This document shows positions 10,950 to 23,389 of a stretch of DNA of 64,000 bases, one piece after another. Under the pieces are notes generated by a model. It was given only the letters and a program-made list of their open reading frames with translations. It was not told the origin of the DNA and searched no databases. Origin of the DNA: Cherax quadricarinatus (taxonomy: Eukaryota > Arthropoda > Malacostraca > Decapoda > Parastacidae). Each line of letters opens with the position of its first letter. The first letter of the stretch is position 1. Location of the stretch: the NCBI RefSeq assembly GCF_038502225.1, contig NW_027195382.1:42501-106500 (forward strand), given 5' to 3'. Both the position numbers and the translations under genes were made by a program.

Positions 10950-11019
10950 AAGTTATTCGCTATGCACAGTACGATTGCAGAATACCCCAACGTAACACGT
11001 TAATTTGCAGAACACGCTT

Positions 11020-14000
11020 GTGTTATTGTACTGTACTGGTCTTCTGTGTTATTGTACTGTACTGGTCTTCTGTGTTATTGTACTGTACTGGTCTTCTGTG
11101 TTATTGTACTGTACTGGTCTTCTGTGTTATTGTACTGTACTGGTCTTCTGTGTTATTGTACTGTACTGGTCTTCTGTGTTATTGTACTGTACTGGTCTTC
11201 TGTGTTATTGTACTGTACTGGTCTTCTGTGTTATTGTACTGTACTGGTCTTCTGTGTTATTGTACTGTACTGGTCTTCTGTGTTATTGTACTGTACTGGT
11301 CTTCTGTGTTATTGTACTGTACTGGTCTTCTGTGTTATTGTACTGTACTGGTCTTCTGTGTTATTGTACTGTACTGGTCTTCTGTGTTATTGTACTGTAC
11401 TGGTCTTCTGTGTTATTGTACTGTACTGGTCTTCTGTGTTATTGTACTGTACTGGTCTTCTGTGTTATTGTACTGTACTGGTCTTCTGTGTTATTGTACT
11501 GTACTGGTCTTCTGTGTTATTGTACTGTACTGGTCTTCTGTGTTATTGTACTGTACTGGTCTTCTGTGTTATTGTACTGTACTGGTCTTCTGTGTTATTG
11601 TACTGTACTGGTCTTCTGTGTTATTGTACTGTACTGGTCTTCTGTGTTATTGTACTGTACTGGTCTTCTGTGTTATTGTACTGTACTGGTCTTCTGTGTT
11701 ATTGTACTGTACTGGTCTTCTGTGTTATTGTACTGTACTGGTCTTCTGTGTTATTGTACTGTACTGGTCTTCTGTGTTATTGTACTGTACTGGTCTTCTG
11801 TGTTATTGTACTGTACTGGTCTTCTGTGTTATTGTACTGTACTGGTCTTCTGTGTTATTGTACTGTACTGGTCTTCTGTGTTATTGTACTGTACTGGTCT
11901 TCTGTGTTATTGTACTGTACTGGTCTTCTGTGTTATTGTACTGTACTGGTCTTCTGTGTTATTGTACTGTACTGGTCTTCTGTGTTATTGTACTGTACTG
12001 GTCTTCTGTGTTATTGTACTGTACTGGTCTTCTGTGTTATTGTACTGTACTGGTCTTCTGTGTTATTGTACTGTACTGGTCTTCTGTGTTATTGTACTGT
12101 ACTGGTCTTCTGTGTTATTGTACTGTACTGGTCTTCTGTGTTATTGTACTGTACTGGTCTTCTGTGTTATTGTACTGTACTGGTCTTCTGTGTTATTGTA
12201 CTGTACTGGTCTTCTGTGTTATTGTACTGTACTGGTCTTCTGTGTTATTGTACTGTACTGGTCTTCTGTGTTATTGTACTGTACTGGTCTTCTGTGTTAT
12301 TGTACTGTACTGGTCTTCTGTGTTATTGTACTGTACTGGTCTTCTGTGTTATTGTACTGTACTGGTCTTCTGTGTTATTGTACTGTACTGGTCTTCTGTG
12401 TTATTGTACTGTACTGGTCTTCTGTGTTATTGTACTGTACTGGTCTTCTGTGTTATTGTACTGTACTGGTCTTCTGTGTTATTGTACTGTACTGGTCTTC
12501 TGTGTTATTGTACTGTACTGGTCTTCTGTGTTATTGTACTGTACTGGTCTTCTGTGTTATTGTACTGTACTGGTCTTCTGTGTTATTGTACTGTACTGGT
12601 CTTCTGTGTTATTGTACTGTACTGGTCTTCTGTGTTATTGTACTGTACTGGTCTTCTGTGTTATTGTACTGTACTGGTCTTCTGTGTTATTGTACTGTAC
12701 TGGTCTTCTGTGTTATTGTACTGTACTGGTCTTCTGTGTTATTGTACTGTACTGGTCTTCTGTGTTATTGTACTGTACTGGTCTTCTGTGTTATTGTACT
12801 GTACTGGTCTTCTGTGTTATTGTACTGTACTGGTCTTCTGTGTTATTGTACTGTACTGGTCTTCTGTGTTATTGTACTGTACTGGTCTTCTGTGTTATTG
12901 TACTGTACTGGTCTTCTGTGTTATTGTACTGTACTGGTCTTCTGTGTTATTGTACTGTACTGGTCTTCTGTGTTATTGTACTGTACTGGTCTTCTGTGTT
13001 ATTGTACTGTACTGGTCTTCTGTGTTATTGTACTGTACTGGTCTTCTGTGTTATTGTACTGTACTGGTCTTCTGTGTTATTGTACTGTACTGGTCTTCTG
13101 TGTTATTGTACTGTACTGGTCTTCTGTGTTATTGTACTGTACTGGTCTTCTGTGTTATTGTACTGTACTGGTCTTCTGTGTTATTGTACTGTACTGGTCT
13201 TCTGTGTTATTGTACTGTACTGGTCTTCTGTGTTATTGTACTGTACTGGTCTTCTGTGTTATTGTACTGTACTGGTCTTCTGTGTTATTGTACTGTACTG
13301 GTCTTCTGTGTTATTGTACTGTACTGGTCTTCTGTGTTATTGTACTGTACTGGTCTTCTGTGTTATTGTACTGTACTGGTCTTCTGTGTTATTGTACTGT
13401 ACTGGTCTTCTGTGTTATTGTACTGTACTGGTCTTCTGTGTTATTGTACTGTACTGGTCTTCTGTGTTATTGTACTGTACTGGTCTTCTGTGTTATTGTA
13501 CTGTACTGGTCTTCTGTGTTATTGTACTGTACTGGTCTTCTGTGTTATTGTACTGTACTGGTCTTCTGTGTTATTGTACTGTACTGGTCTTCTGTGTTAT
13601 TGTACTGTACTGGTCTTCTGTGTTATTGTACTGTACTGGTCTTCTGTGTTATTGTACTGTACTGGTCTTCTGTGTTATTGTACTGTACTGGTCTTCTGTG
13701 TTATTGTACTGTACTGGTCTTCTGTGTTATTGTACTGTACTGGTCTTCTGTGTTATTGTACTGTACTGGTCTTCTGTGTTATTGTACTGTACTGGTCTTC
13801 TGTGTTATTGTACTGTACTGGTCTTCTGTGTTATTGTACTGTACTGGTCTTCTGTGTTATTGTACTGTACTGGTCTTCTGTGTTATTGTACTGTACTGGT
13901 CTTCTGTGTTATTGTACTGTACTGGTCTTCTGTGTTATTGTACTGTACTGGTCTTCTGTGTTATTGTACTGTACTGGTCTTCTGTGTTATTGTACTGTAC

Positions 14001-15825
14001 TGGTCTTCTGTGTTATTGTACTGTACTGGTCTTCTGTGTTATTGTACTGTACTGGTCTTCTGTGTTATTGTACTGTACTGGTCTTCTGTGTTATTGTACT
14101 GTACTGGTCTTCTGTGTTATTGTACTGTACTGGTCTTCTGTGTTATTGTACTGTACTGGTCTTCTGTGTTATTGTACTGTACTGGTCTTCTGTGTTATTG
14201 TACTGTACTGGTCTTCTGTGTTATTGTACTGTACTGGTCTTCTGTGTTATTGTACTGTACTGGTCTTCTGTGTTATTGTACTGTACTGGTCTTCTGTGTT
14301 ATTGTACTGTACTGGTCTTCTGTGTTATTGTACTGTACTGGTCTTCTGTGTTATTGTACTGTACTGGTCTTCTGTGTTATTGTACTGTACTGGTCTTCTG
14401 TGTTATTGTACTGTACTGGTCTTCTGTGTTATTGTACTGTACTGGTCTTCTGTGTTATTGTACTGTACTGGTCTTCTGTGTTATTGTACTGTACTGGTCT
14501 TCTGTGTTATTGTACTGTACTGGTCTTCTGTGTTATTGTACTGTACTGGTCTTCTGTGTTATTGTACTGTACTGGTCTTCTGTGTTATTGTACTGTACTG
14601 GTCTTCTGTGTTATTGTACTGTACTGGTCTTCTGTGTTATTGTACTGTACTGGTCTTCTGTGTTATTGTACTGTACTGGTCTTCTGTGTTATTGTACTGT
14701 ACTGGTCTTCTGTGTTATTGTACTGTACTGGTCTTCTGTGTTATTGTACTGTACTGGTCTTCTGTGTTATTGTACTGTACTGGTCTTCTGTGTTATTGTA
14801 CTGTACTGGTCTTCTGTGTTATTGTACTGTACTGGTCTTCTGTGTTATTGTACTGTACTGGTCTTCTGTGTTATTGTACTGTACTGGTCTTCTGTGTTAT
14901 TGTACTGTACTGGTCTTCTGTGTTATTGTACTGTACTGGTCTTCTGTGTTATTGTACTGTACTGGTCTTCTGTGTTATTGTACTGTACTGGTCTTCTGTG
15001 TTATTGTACTGTACTGGTCTTCTGTGTTATTGTACTGTACTGGTCTTCTGTGTTATTGTACTGTACTGGTCTTCTGTGTTATTGTACTGTACTGGTCTTC
15101 TGTGTTATTGTACTGTACTGGTCTTCTGTGTTATTGTACTGTACTGGTCTTCTGTGTTATTGTACTGTACTGGTCTTCTGTGTTATTGTACTGTACTGGT
15201 CTTCTGTGTTATTGTACTGTACTGGTCTTCTGTGTTATTGTACTGTACTGGTCTTCTGTGTTATTGTACTGTACTGGTCTTCTGTGTTATTGTACTGTAC
15301 TGGTCTTCTGTGTTATTGTACTGTACTGGTCTTCTGTGTTATTGTACTGTACTGGTCTTCTGTGTTATTGTACTGTACTGGTCTTCTGTGTTATTGTACT
15401 GTACTGGTCTTCTGTGTTATTGTACTGTACTGGTCTTCTGTGTTATTGTACTGTACTGGTCTTCTGTGTTATTGTACTGTACTGGTCTTCTGTGTTATTG
15501 TACTGTACTGGTCTTCTGTGTTATTGTACTGTACTGGTCTTCTGTGTTATTGTACTGTACTGGTCTTCTGTGTTATTGTACTGTACTGGTCTTCTGTGTT
15601 ATTGTACTGTACTGGTCTTCTGTGTTATTGTACTGTACTGGTCTTCTGTGTTATTGTACTGTACTGGTCTTCTGTGTTATTGTACTGTACTGGTCTTCTG
15701 TGTTATTGTACTGTACTGGTCTTCTGTGTTATTGTACTGTACTGGTCTTCTGTGTTATTGTACTGTACTGGTCTTCTGTGTTATTGTACTGTACTGGTCT
15801 TCTGTGTTATTGTACTGTACTGGTC
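11020..15825 (+). repeat. 26-bp minisatellite, right block (~185 copies)
   Basis: About 4.8 kb of a 26-bp unit containing TTATTGTACTGTACTGGTCT then TCTG. I saw no variant unit by eye before the terminal copy at about 15815. The unit length is not a multiple of three and has no plus-strand stop in any frame, so three overlapping open frames of about 1,600 codons result. These are artefacts of the repeat, not genes. The array adjoins the 5' end of the Gmr1-like element. Confidence 0.97.
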
Positions 15826-16518
15826 GTGTCTGTTGTAACATTGTTATTTTGATTTACTTCTGTTTTGTTATGCTGTTCTTCTGTGTTGCTGTAATGTTTT
15901 ACGTTATATAATTTTTTGTGTGCTATTATGCTGTTTCATGCGTTACTATGCTGTTTCATGCGTTACTATGCTGTTTCATGTGTTACTATGCTGTTTTATG
16001 TTTTATTGTACTTATTTAGGTGTCACTATACTGCTTTATATGTAACTGTCCTGTTTTATTTGTTACTTTTTTGTTTTGTTTATTACTATAATACCAGCTG
16101 ACTTGAGTCATCTTGTACGTAACAAACGAACCGCTGCCTTAAGTCTTTTACCAACAGAGTTCTGCAGCACTGTTTCCAACAGATACCTTCTAGAGGTCTT
16201 CTACAATTAGTCTTCTGGTAACAATACTTCCAGTAGTATTCTTCCAATATCGTCCAGACTTATACACTTGAATCCTACCAACAGAATCCTAAGAAATGAA
16301 TCCTGCCAAAAAGTCTTTAATAAGATATTTACCAAACAGGTTACATACAGTGTTATTAACTCTAGTGTATCAGACAGACTTTATGCACATCACAACACAA
16401 CAATGGTGGTGAAAAAACACATAACAACAGAGAGGAACTTTCACCTGTGAAACAAACTTCTTCATTCAATAGTTCCTTTCCACAATTGTGTCTTTTTCAT
16501 CACTTACTGACTTTGTGC
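15826..16518 (+). other. T-rich spacer with short decayed repeats
   Basis: Between 15900 and 16000 there are three to four copies of a 20-bp unit (TTACTATGCTGTTTCATGCG), probably a decayed relative of the 26-bp array. The rest, to 16518, is unique-looking and AT-rich with no supported gene. Confidence 0.6.
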
Positions 16519-17245
16519 TATATATCTCTGCAACATAGTGCACCACAACATTCAGTGTGCCATATATCTCTGCAACATAGTGCACCACAACATTCAGTGT
16601 GCCATATATCTCTGCAACATAGTGCACCACAACATTCAGTGTGCCATATATCTCTGCAACATAGTGGCACCACAACATTCAGTGTGCCATATATCTCTGC
16701 AACATAGTGCACCACAACATTCAGTGTGCCATATATCTCTGCAACATAGTGCACCACAACATTCAGTGTGCCATATATCTCTGCAACATAGTGCACCACA
16801 ACATTCAGTGTGCCATATATCTCTGCAACATAGTGCACCACAACATTCAGTGTGCCATATATCTCTGCAACATAGTGCACCACAACATTCAGTGTGCCAT
16901 ATATCTCTGCAACATAGTGCACCACAACATTCAGTGTGCCATATATCTCTGCATATATCTCTGCAACATAGTGCACCACAACATTCAGTGTGCCATATAT
17001 CTCTGCAACATAGTGCACCACAACATTCAGTGTGCCATATATCTCTGCAACATAGTGCACCACAACATTCAGTGTGCCATATATCTCTGCAACATAGTGC
17101 ACCACAACATTCAGTGTGCCATATATCTCTGCAACATAGTGCACCACAACATTCAGTGTGCCATATATCTCTGCAACATAGTGCACCACAACATTCAGTG
17201 TGCCATATATCTCTGCAACATAGTGCACCACAACATTCAGTGTGT
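16519..17245. repeat. 42-bp minisatellite (~17 copies)
   Basis: The unit contains CATATATCTCTGCAACATAG followed by TGCACCACAACATTCAGTG. One copy has an extra base (near 16666) and one has a duplicated CATATATCTCTG (near 16945). The 42-bp length keeps frames open on both strands; these frames are not genes. Confidence 0.95.
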
Positions 17246-17305
17246 AATATATGTTAACACACATACATCACAGTACATAACAACAGTATCGGAGACATTA
17301 ACAAA

Positions 17306-20302
17306 GTCGTACTTTGTTGCCAGGTTGTGGCAACACACAGTCGTATTGGCCAGGTTGTGGCAGCACACAGTCGTACTGCCCAGGTTGTGGAAACACACAG
17401 TCGTACTGGCCAGGTTGTGGCAGCACAGTCGTACTGGCCAGGTTGTGGCAGCACAGTCGTACTGGCCAGGTTGTGGCAGCACAGTCGTACTGGCCAGGTT
17501 GGGGCAACACACAGTCGTACTGGCCAGGTTGTGGCAGCACACAGTCGTACTGGCCAGGTTGTGGCAACACACAGTCGTACTGGCCAGGTTGTGGCAGCAC
17601 ACAGTCGTACTGGCCAGGTTGTGGCAACACACAGTCGTACTGGCCAGGTTGCAGCAACACACAGTCGTACTGGCCAGGTTGTGGCAGCACACAGTCGTAC
17701 TGGCCAGGTTGTGGCAACACACAGTCGTACTGGCCAGGTTGTGGCAGCACACAGTCGTACTGGCCAGGTTGTGGCAGCACACAGTCGTACTGGCCAGGTT
17801 GTGGCAGCACACAGTCGTACTGGCCAGGTTGTGGCAGCACACAGTCGTACTGGCCAGGTTGTGGCAGCACACAGTCGTACTGGTCAGGTTGTGGCAGCAC
17901 ACAGTCGTACTGGCCAGGTTGTGGCAGCACACAGTCGTACTGGCCAGGTTGTGGCAGCACACAGTCGTACTGGCCAGGTTGTGGCAACACAGTCGTACTG
18001 AGCAGGTTGTGGCAACACACAGTCGTACTGGCCAGGTTGTGGCAACACACAGTCGTACTGACCAGGTTGTGGCAACACACAGTCGTACTGACCAGGTTGT
18101 GGCAACACACAGTCGTACTGGCCAGGTTGTGGCAACACACAGTCGTACTGGCCAGGTTGTGGCAACACACAGTCGTACTGGCCAGGTTGTGGCAACACAC
18201 AGTCGTACTGGCCAGGTTGTGGCAACACACAGTCGTACTGGCCAGGTTGTGGCAACACACAGTCGTACTGGCCAGGTTGTGGCAGCACACAGTCGTACTG
18301 GCCAGGTTGTGGCAACACACAGTCGTACTGGCCAGGTTGTGGCAACACACAGTCGTACTGGCCAGGTTGTGGCAGCACACAGTCGTACTGGCCAGGTTGT
18401 GGCAACACACAGTCGTACTGGCCAGGTTGTGGCAGCACACAGTCGTACTGGCCAGGTTGTGGCAACACACAGTCGTACTGGCCAGGTTGTGGCAACACAC
18501 AGTCGTACTGGCCAGGTTGTGGCAACACAGTCGTACTGGCCAGGTTGTGGCAACACACAGTCGTACTGGCCAGGTTGTGGCAACACAGTCGTACTGGCCA
18601 GGTTGTGGCAGCACACAGTCGTACTGGCCAGGTTGTGGCAGCACACAGTCGTACTGGCCAGGTTGTGGCAACACACAGTCGTACTGGCCAGGTTGTGGCA
18701 ACACACAGTCGTACTGGCCAGGTTGTGGCAGCACACAGTCGTACTGGCCAGGTTGTGGCAACACACAGTCGTACTGGCCAGGTTGTGGCAACACACAGTC
18801 GTACTGGCCAGGTTGTGGCAACACACAGTCGTACTGGCCAGGTTGTGGCAACACACAGTCGTACTGGCCAGGTTGTGGCAACACACAGTCGTACTGGCCA
18901 GGTTGTGGCAACACACAGTCGTACTGGCCAGGTTGTGGCAACACACAGTCGTACTGGCCAGGTTGTGGCAACACACAGTCGTACTGGCCAGGTTGTGGCA
19001 ACACACAGTCGTACTGGCCAGGTTGTGGCAACACACAGTCGTACTGGCCAGGTTGTGGCAACACACAGTCGTACTGGCCAGGTTGTGGCAACACACAGTC
19101 GTACTGGCCAGGTTGTGGCAGGTTGTGGCAACACACAGTCGTACTGGCCAGGTTGTGGCAACACACAGTCGTACTGGCCAGGTTGTGGCAACACACAGTC
19201 GTACTGGCCAGGTTGTGGCAACACACAGTCGTACTGGCCAGGTTGTGGCAACACACAGTCGTACTGGCCAGGTTGTGGCAACACACAGTCGTACTGGCCA
19301 GGTTGTGGCAACACACAGTCGTACTGGCCAGGTTGTGGCAACACACAGTCGTACTGGCCAGGTTGTGGCAACACACAGTCGTACTGGCCAGGTTGTGGCA
19401 ACACACAGTCGTACTGGCCAGGTTGTGGCAACACACAGTCGTACTGGCCAGGTTGTGGCAACACACAGTCGTACTGGCCAGGTTGTGGCAACACACAGTC
19501 GTACTGGCCAGGTTGTGGCAACACACAGTCGTACTGGCCAGGTTGTGGCAACACACAGTCGTACTGGCCAGGTTGTGGCAACACACAGTCGTACTGGCCA
19601 GGTTGTGGCAACACACAGTCGTACTGGCCAGGTTGTGGCAACACACAGTCGTACTGGCCAGGTTGTGGCAACACACAGTCGTACTGGCCAGGTTGTGGCA
19701 ACACACAGTCGTACTGGCCAGGTTGTGGCAACACACAGTCGTACTGGCCAGGTTGTGGCAACACACAGTCGTACTGGCCAGGTTGTGGCAACACACAGTC
19801 GTACTGGCCAGGTTGTGGCAACACACAGTCGTACTGGCCAGGTTGTGGCAACACACAGTCGTACTGGCCAGGTTGTGGCAACACACAGTCGTACTGGCCA
19901 GGTTGTGGCAACACACAGTCGTACTGGCCAGGTTGTGGCAACACACAGTCGTACTGGCCAGGTTGTGGCAACACACAGTCGTACTGGCCAGGTTGTGGCA
20001 ACACACAGTCGTACTGGCCAGGTTGTGGCAACACACAGTCGTACTGGCCAGGTTGTGGCAACACACAGTCGTACTGGCCAGGTTGTGGCAACACACAGTC
20101 GTACTGGCCAGGTTGTGGCAACACACAGTCGTACTGGCCAGGTTGTGGCAACACACAGTCGTACTGGCCAGGTTGTGGCAACACACAGTCGTACTGGCCA
20201 GGTTGTGGCAACACACAGTCGTACTGGCCAGGTTGTGGCAACACACAGTCGTACTGGCCAGGTTGTGGCAACACACAGTCGTACTGGCCAGGTTGTGGCA
20301 GC
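17306..20302. repeat. 30-bp minisatellite (~100 copies)
   Basis: The unit contains GTACTGGCCAGGTTGTGGCA then ACACACAGTC. Up to about 18740, A and G variants (GCAACAC and GCAGCAC) and 28-bp units are mixed. From there to 20300 all units look identical except for a 10-base duplication at about 19118. Open frames exist in nearly all reading frames and are artefacts. Confidence 0.97.
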
Positions 20303-20699
20303 CACCACCAAAATTCTTATTGTCAACAGATCGAATCATCCAAGTTGACAGTTTTTTTTTTCATCACCGAAAGTTTTTGTTTTGTATCTGTGGCGGTGAA
20401 TGTTTTTTAAGTTATTAATTAAGAGGTTAGAGAAGCATATATGTGAAAACTGACTTATTTAATAATTAATTCTACTTAAACAAAGTGTTTATTAAGATGA
20501 ATTATAAGAATATCTTCTTTGTCTTAACCACAAGTCTCTCAAGTTTGTCACTTCTTTACATTTTTACATATTTTCCCAAAATATTTCGTCAAATTATTGT
20601 AACCCGCATTCCAGTTTCTTAAGATATCTGAAATTGTATAATCAGGAATTTTCTTAATTCTCTTACAGTATACAGTATTGTTTAATTTAAACAATGGTG
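20303..20699. other. AT-rich spacer, no gene seen
   Basis: Unique-looking, with a short poly-T run near 20351. No open frame or motif is supported. Confidence 0.5.
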
Positions 20700-21252
20700 A
20701 CGGAGAGTGCAGATGTGTCTACGAGAACGTGTACACATGTGTGTTGGTAGTAGTGTGTTTGTAGTGATGTATATGTGTACACATGTATGTATATATGTAG
20801 TGTGTTTGTAGTATGTATATGTGTACACATGGTATGTGTGTTCGTAGTAGTGTGTTTGTAGTGATGTATATGTGTACACATGTATGCATATATGTGTGTT
20901 GGTAGTAGTGAGTTTGTAGTGATGTATATGTGTATGTATATATGTGTGTTCCTAGTAGTGTGTTTGTAGTGATGTATATGTGTACACATGTATGTATGTA
21001 TATGTGTGTTCCTAGTAGTGTGTTTGTAGTGATGTATATGTGTGGTAGTAGTGTGTTTGTAGTGATGTATATGTGTACACATGTATGTATATATGTGTGT
21101 TCGTAGTAGTGTGTTTGTAGTGATGTATATGTGTACACATGTATGTATATATGTGTGTTCGTAGTAGTGTGTTTGTAGTGATGTATATGTGTACACATGT
21201 ATGTATATATGTGTGTTCGTAGTAGTGTGTTTGTAGTGATGTATATGTGTAG
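20700..21252. repeat. 58-bp minisatellite (~10 copies)
   Basis: Units alternate GTAGTGATGTATATGTGTAC, ACATGTATGTATATATGTG and a GTTCGTAGTAGTGTGTTT end. Some units are shortened. Confidence 0.92.
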
Positions 21253-21329
21253 ATGAAAGTGAAAAGTAAGCATCAGAAAATCTTGTATGATCTACATAAT
21301 AATTCACAATAAACATGAGCACAGTTCTG

Positions 21330-21465
21330 TAGTATAGCTGTCAGCTTGGCGGACTCTGCTGTCAGCCTTGCTGACTCTGCTGTCAACCTGACTGACTCTG
21401 TTGTCAGCCTGGCTGACTTTGGTGTCAGCTTGGCTGCCTCTGCTGTCAGCCTGGAGACTGCTGAC
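21330..21465. repeat. 21-bp minisatellite (~6 copies)
   Basis: Imperfect copies of TGTCAGCCTGGCTGACTCTG plus one base. Each unit contains a small GTCAGCCTGGCTGAC palindrome. Confidence 0.88.
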
Positions 21466-22041
<576 letters not shown>

Positions 22042-22138
22042 CTGCGACCTTCACATTCATTTACGAAACAAGAGAAACAGAGATTATTATATTTTTTTTA
22101 AAGTTTTCATGGAGGAGATTTAGAGATTCGCATTTGAC

Positions 22139-22705
22139 ACTCATCAATACACAATATGTGACACTCATACACAATATGTGACACTCATACACAATATGTG
22201 ACACTCATACACAATATGTGACACTCATACACAATATGTGACACTCATACACAATATGTGACACTCATACACAATATGTGACACTCATACACAATATGTG
22301 ACACTCATACACAATATGTGACACTCATACACAATATGTGACACTCATACACAATATGTGACACTCATACACAATATGTGACACTCATACACAATATGTG
22401 ACACTCATACACAATATGTGACACTCATACACAATATGTGACATTCATACACAATATGTGACACTCATACACAATATGTGACACACAATATGTGACACTC
22501 ATACACAATATGTGACACTCATACACAATATGTGACACTCATACACAATATGTGACACTCATACACAGTCAGTGACACTCATACACAATATGTGACACTC
22601 ATACACAATATGTGACACTCATACACAATATGTGACACTCATACACAATATGTGACACTCATACACAATATGTGACACTCATACACAGTCAGTGACACTC
22701 ATACA
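22139..22705. repeat. 20-bp minisatellite (~28 copies)
   Basis: The unit is ATACACAATATGTGACACTC. There are two variant units with CAGTCAGTG, one C-to-T change at 22444 and one shortened unit near 22483. Confidence 0.96.
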
Positions 22706-23389
22706 CATTACGTAAACATTGCACTTATTCTTACAAAATAACATGTACACATGACACACATACACAATAACACATAAGCATTACATTCATTCATTCATAC
22801 ATAAGAATATGTATACATGACACAGTCCTTCACTAGTGTCACAAACGTGTCGCGTCTTTATATATTTACATGTTTCACAAACAATGTCGTCAAAATACCG
22901 TAAACCAGCGTATAAATGTATGTAAAAATACATATATATGTGTATGTTTGTGCGCTTGTTAGTCTTTCAATGTCATATGAAAATGACCAATAAATAAATA
23001 AAAATGAAAACAGTGTAATATTTAATACAGTTTTGATGGAGGTGGAAAAGTTCTTCAACACTTGGACATTCATCTACATAAAATAAAACACTTACAAATA
23101 CTTTTAAACTGATAAATAAGCAAGAAAATCTCGTACTTAGACTAAATTCATACTGTAATATAAAAGGATTTCCAAAATTTACGTTAATTAGCCTCTCGGA
23201 GGTGGCGGAACTGTGAGGCAGCTTGGTGGCGTCTAGCTGACCTACGGTCGCGGCTGTCTTGGTGGGTGTAATTACTGGACGCAGTTTTCTGTGTGTGTCA
23301 CCTCCAGTAATTCCACCCACCTGGACAGTCTCTACCGTAGACCAGCTAGACAAGACCAAGTTTCCATGCAGCGAGGTCACTGAAGGTGG
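22706..23389. other. Spacer, partly unique
   Basis: Starts with decayed ACACATTACG-type repeat remnants, then AT-rich sequence. It contains the imperfect palindrome listed at 23231-23351. A 182-codon minus-strand frame crosses this region and the next array but shows no recognisable domain. Confidence 0.45.
23231..23351. repeat. Imperfect 49-bp inverted repeat
   Basis: The arms 23231-23279 and 23303-23351 pair around a 23-base loop with about nine mismatches. The innermost 19 pairs (GGTGGGTGTAATTACTGGA and its complement) have one mismatch. It could be a small fold-back element or part of a structured transcript. Confidence 0.65.

Larger units (their letters stand above)
5618..10990 (-). mobile_element. 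Gmr1-like LTR retrotransposon, 5' LTR missing
   Basis: The element reads right to left. It consists of about 40-70 bases of 5' leader, a polyprotein (10949 to 6350, one frameshift), a 3' UTR, a G-rich polypurine tract and a 3' LTR. Integrase lies upstream of reverse transcriptase although the RT is of Ty3/gypsy type. This is the arrangement known from the Gmr1 group first described in fish and other deuterostomes. No LTR is found at the right-hand (5') end, where a 26-bp minisatellite starts at about 11020. A solo LTR of the same family lies at 40662-41089. Confidence 0.85.

Noticed and set aside
11005..15911. Three overlapping open frames of about 1,600 codons
   Set aside because: They are translations of a perfect 26-bp repeat in all plus frames; no start context, domain or composition like a protein.
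16518..20418. Long open frames on both strands, including Cys- and Trp-rich repeats
   Set aside because: Units of 42 and 30 bp keep frames open in several frames at once; this is expected for stop-free repeats.
22139..22705. CRISPR-like array of 20-bp repeats
   Set aside because: Units are contiguous without unique spacers, and the context is eukaryotic.
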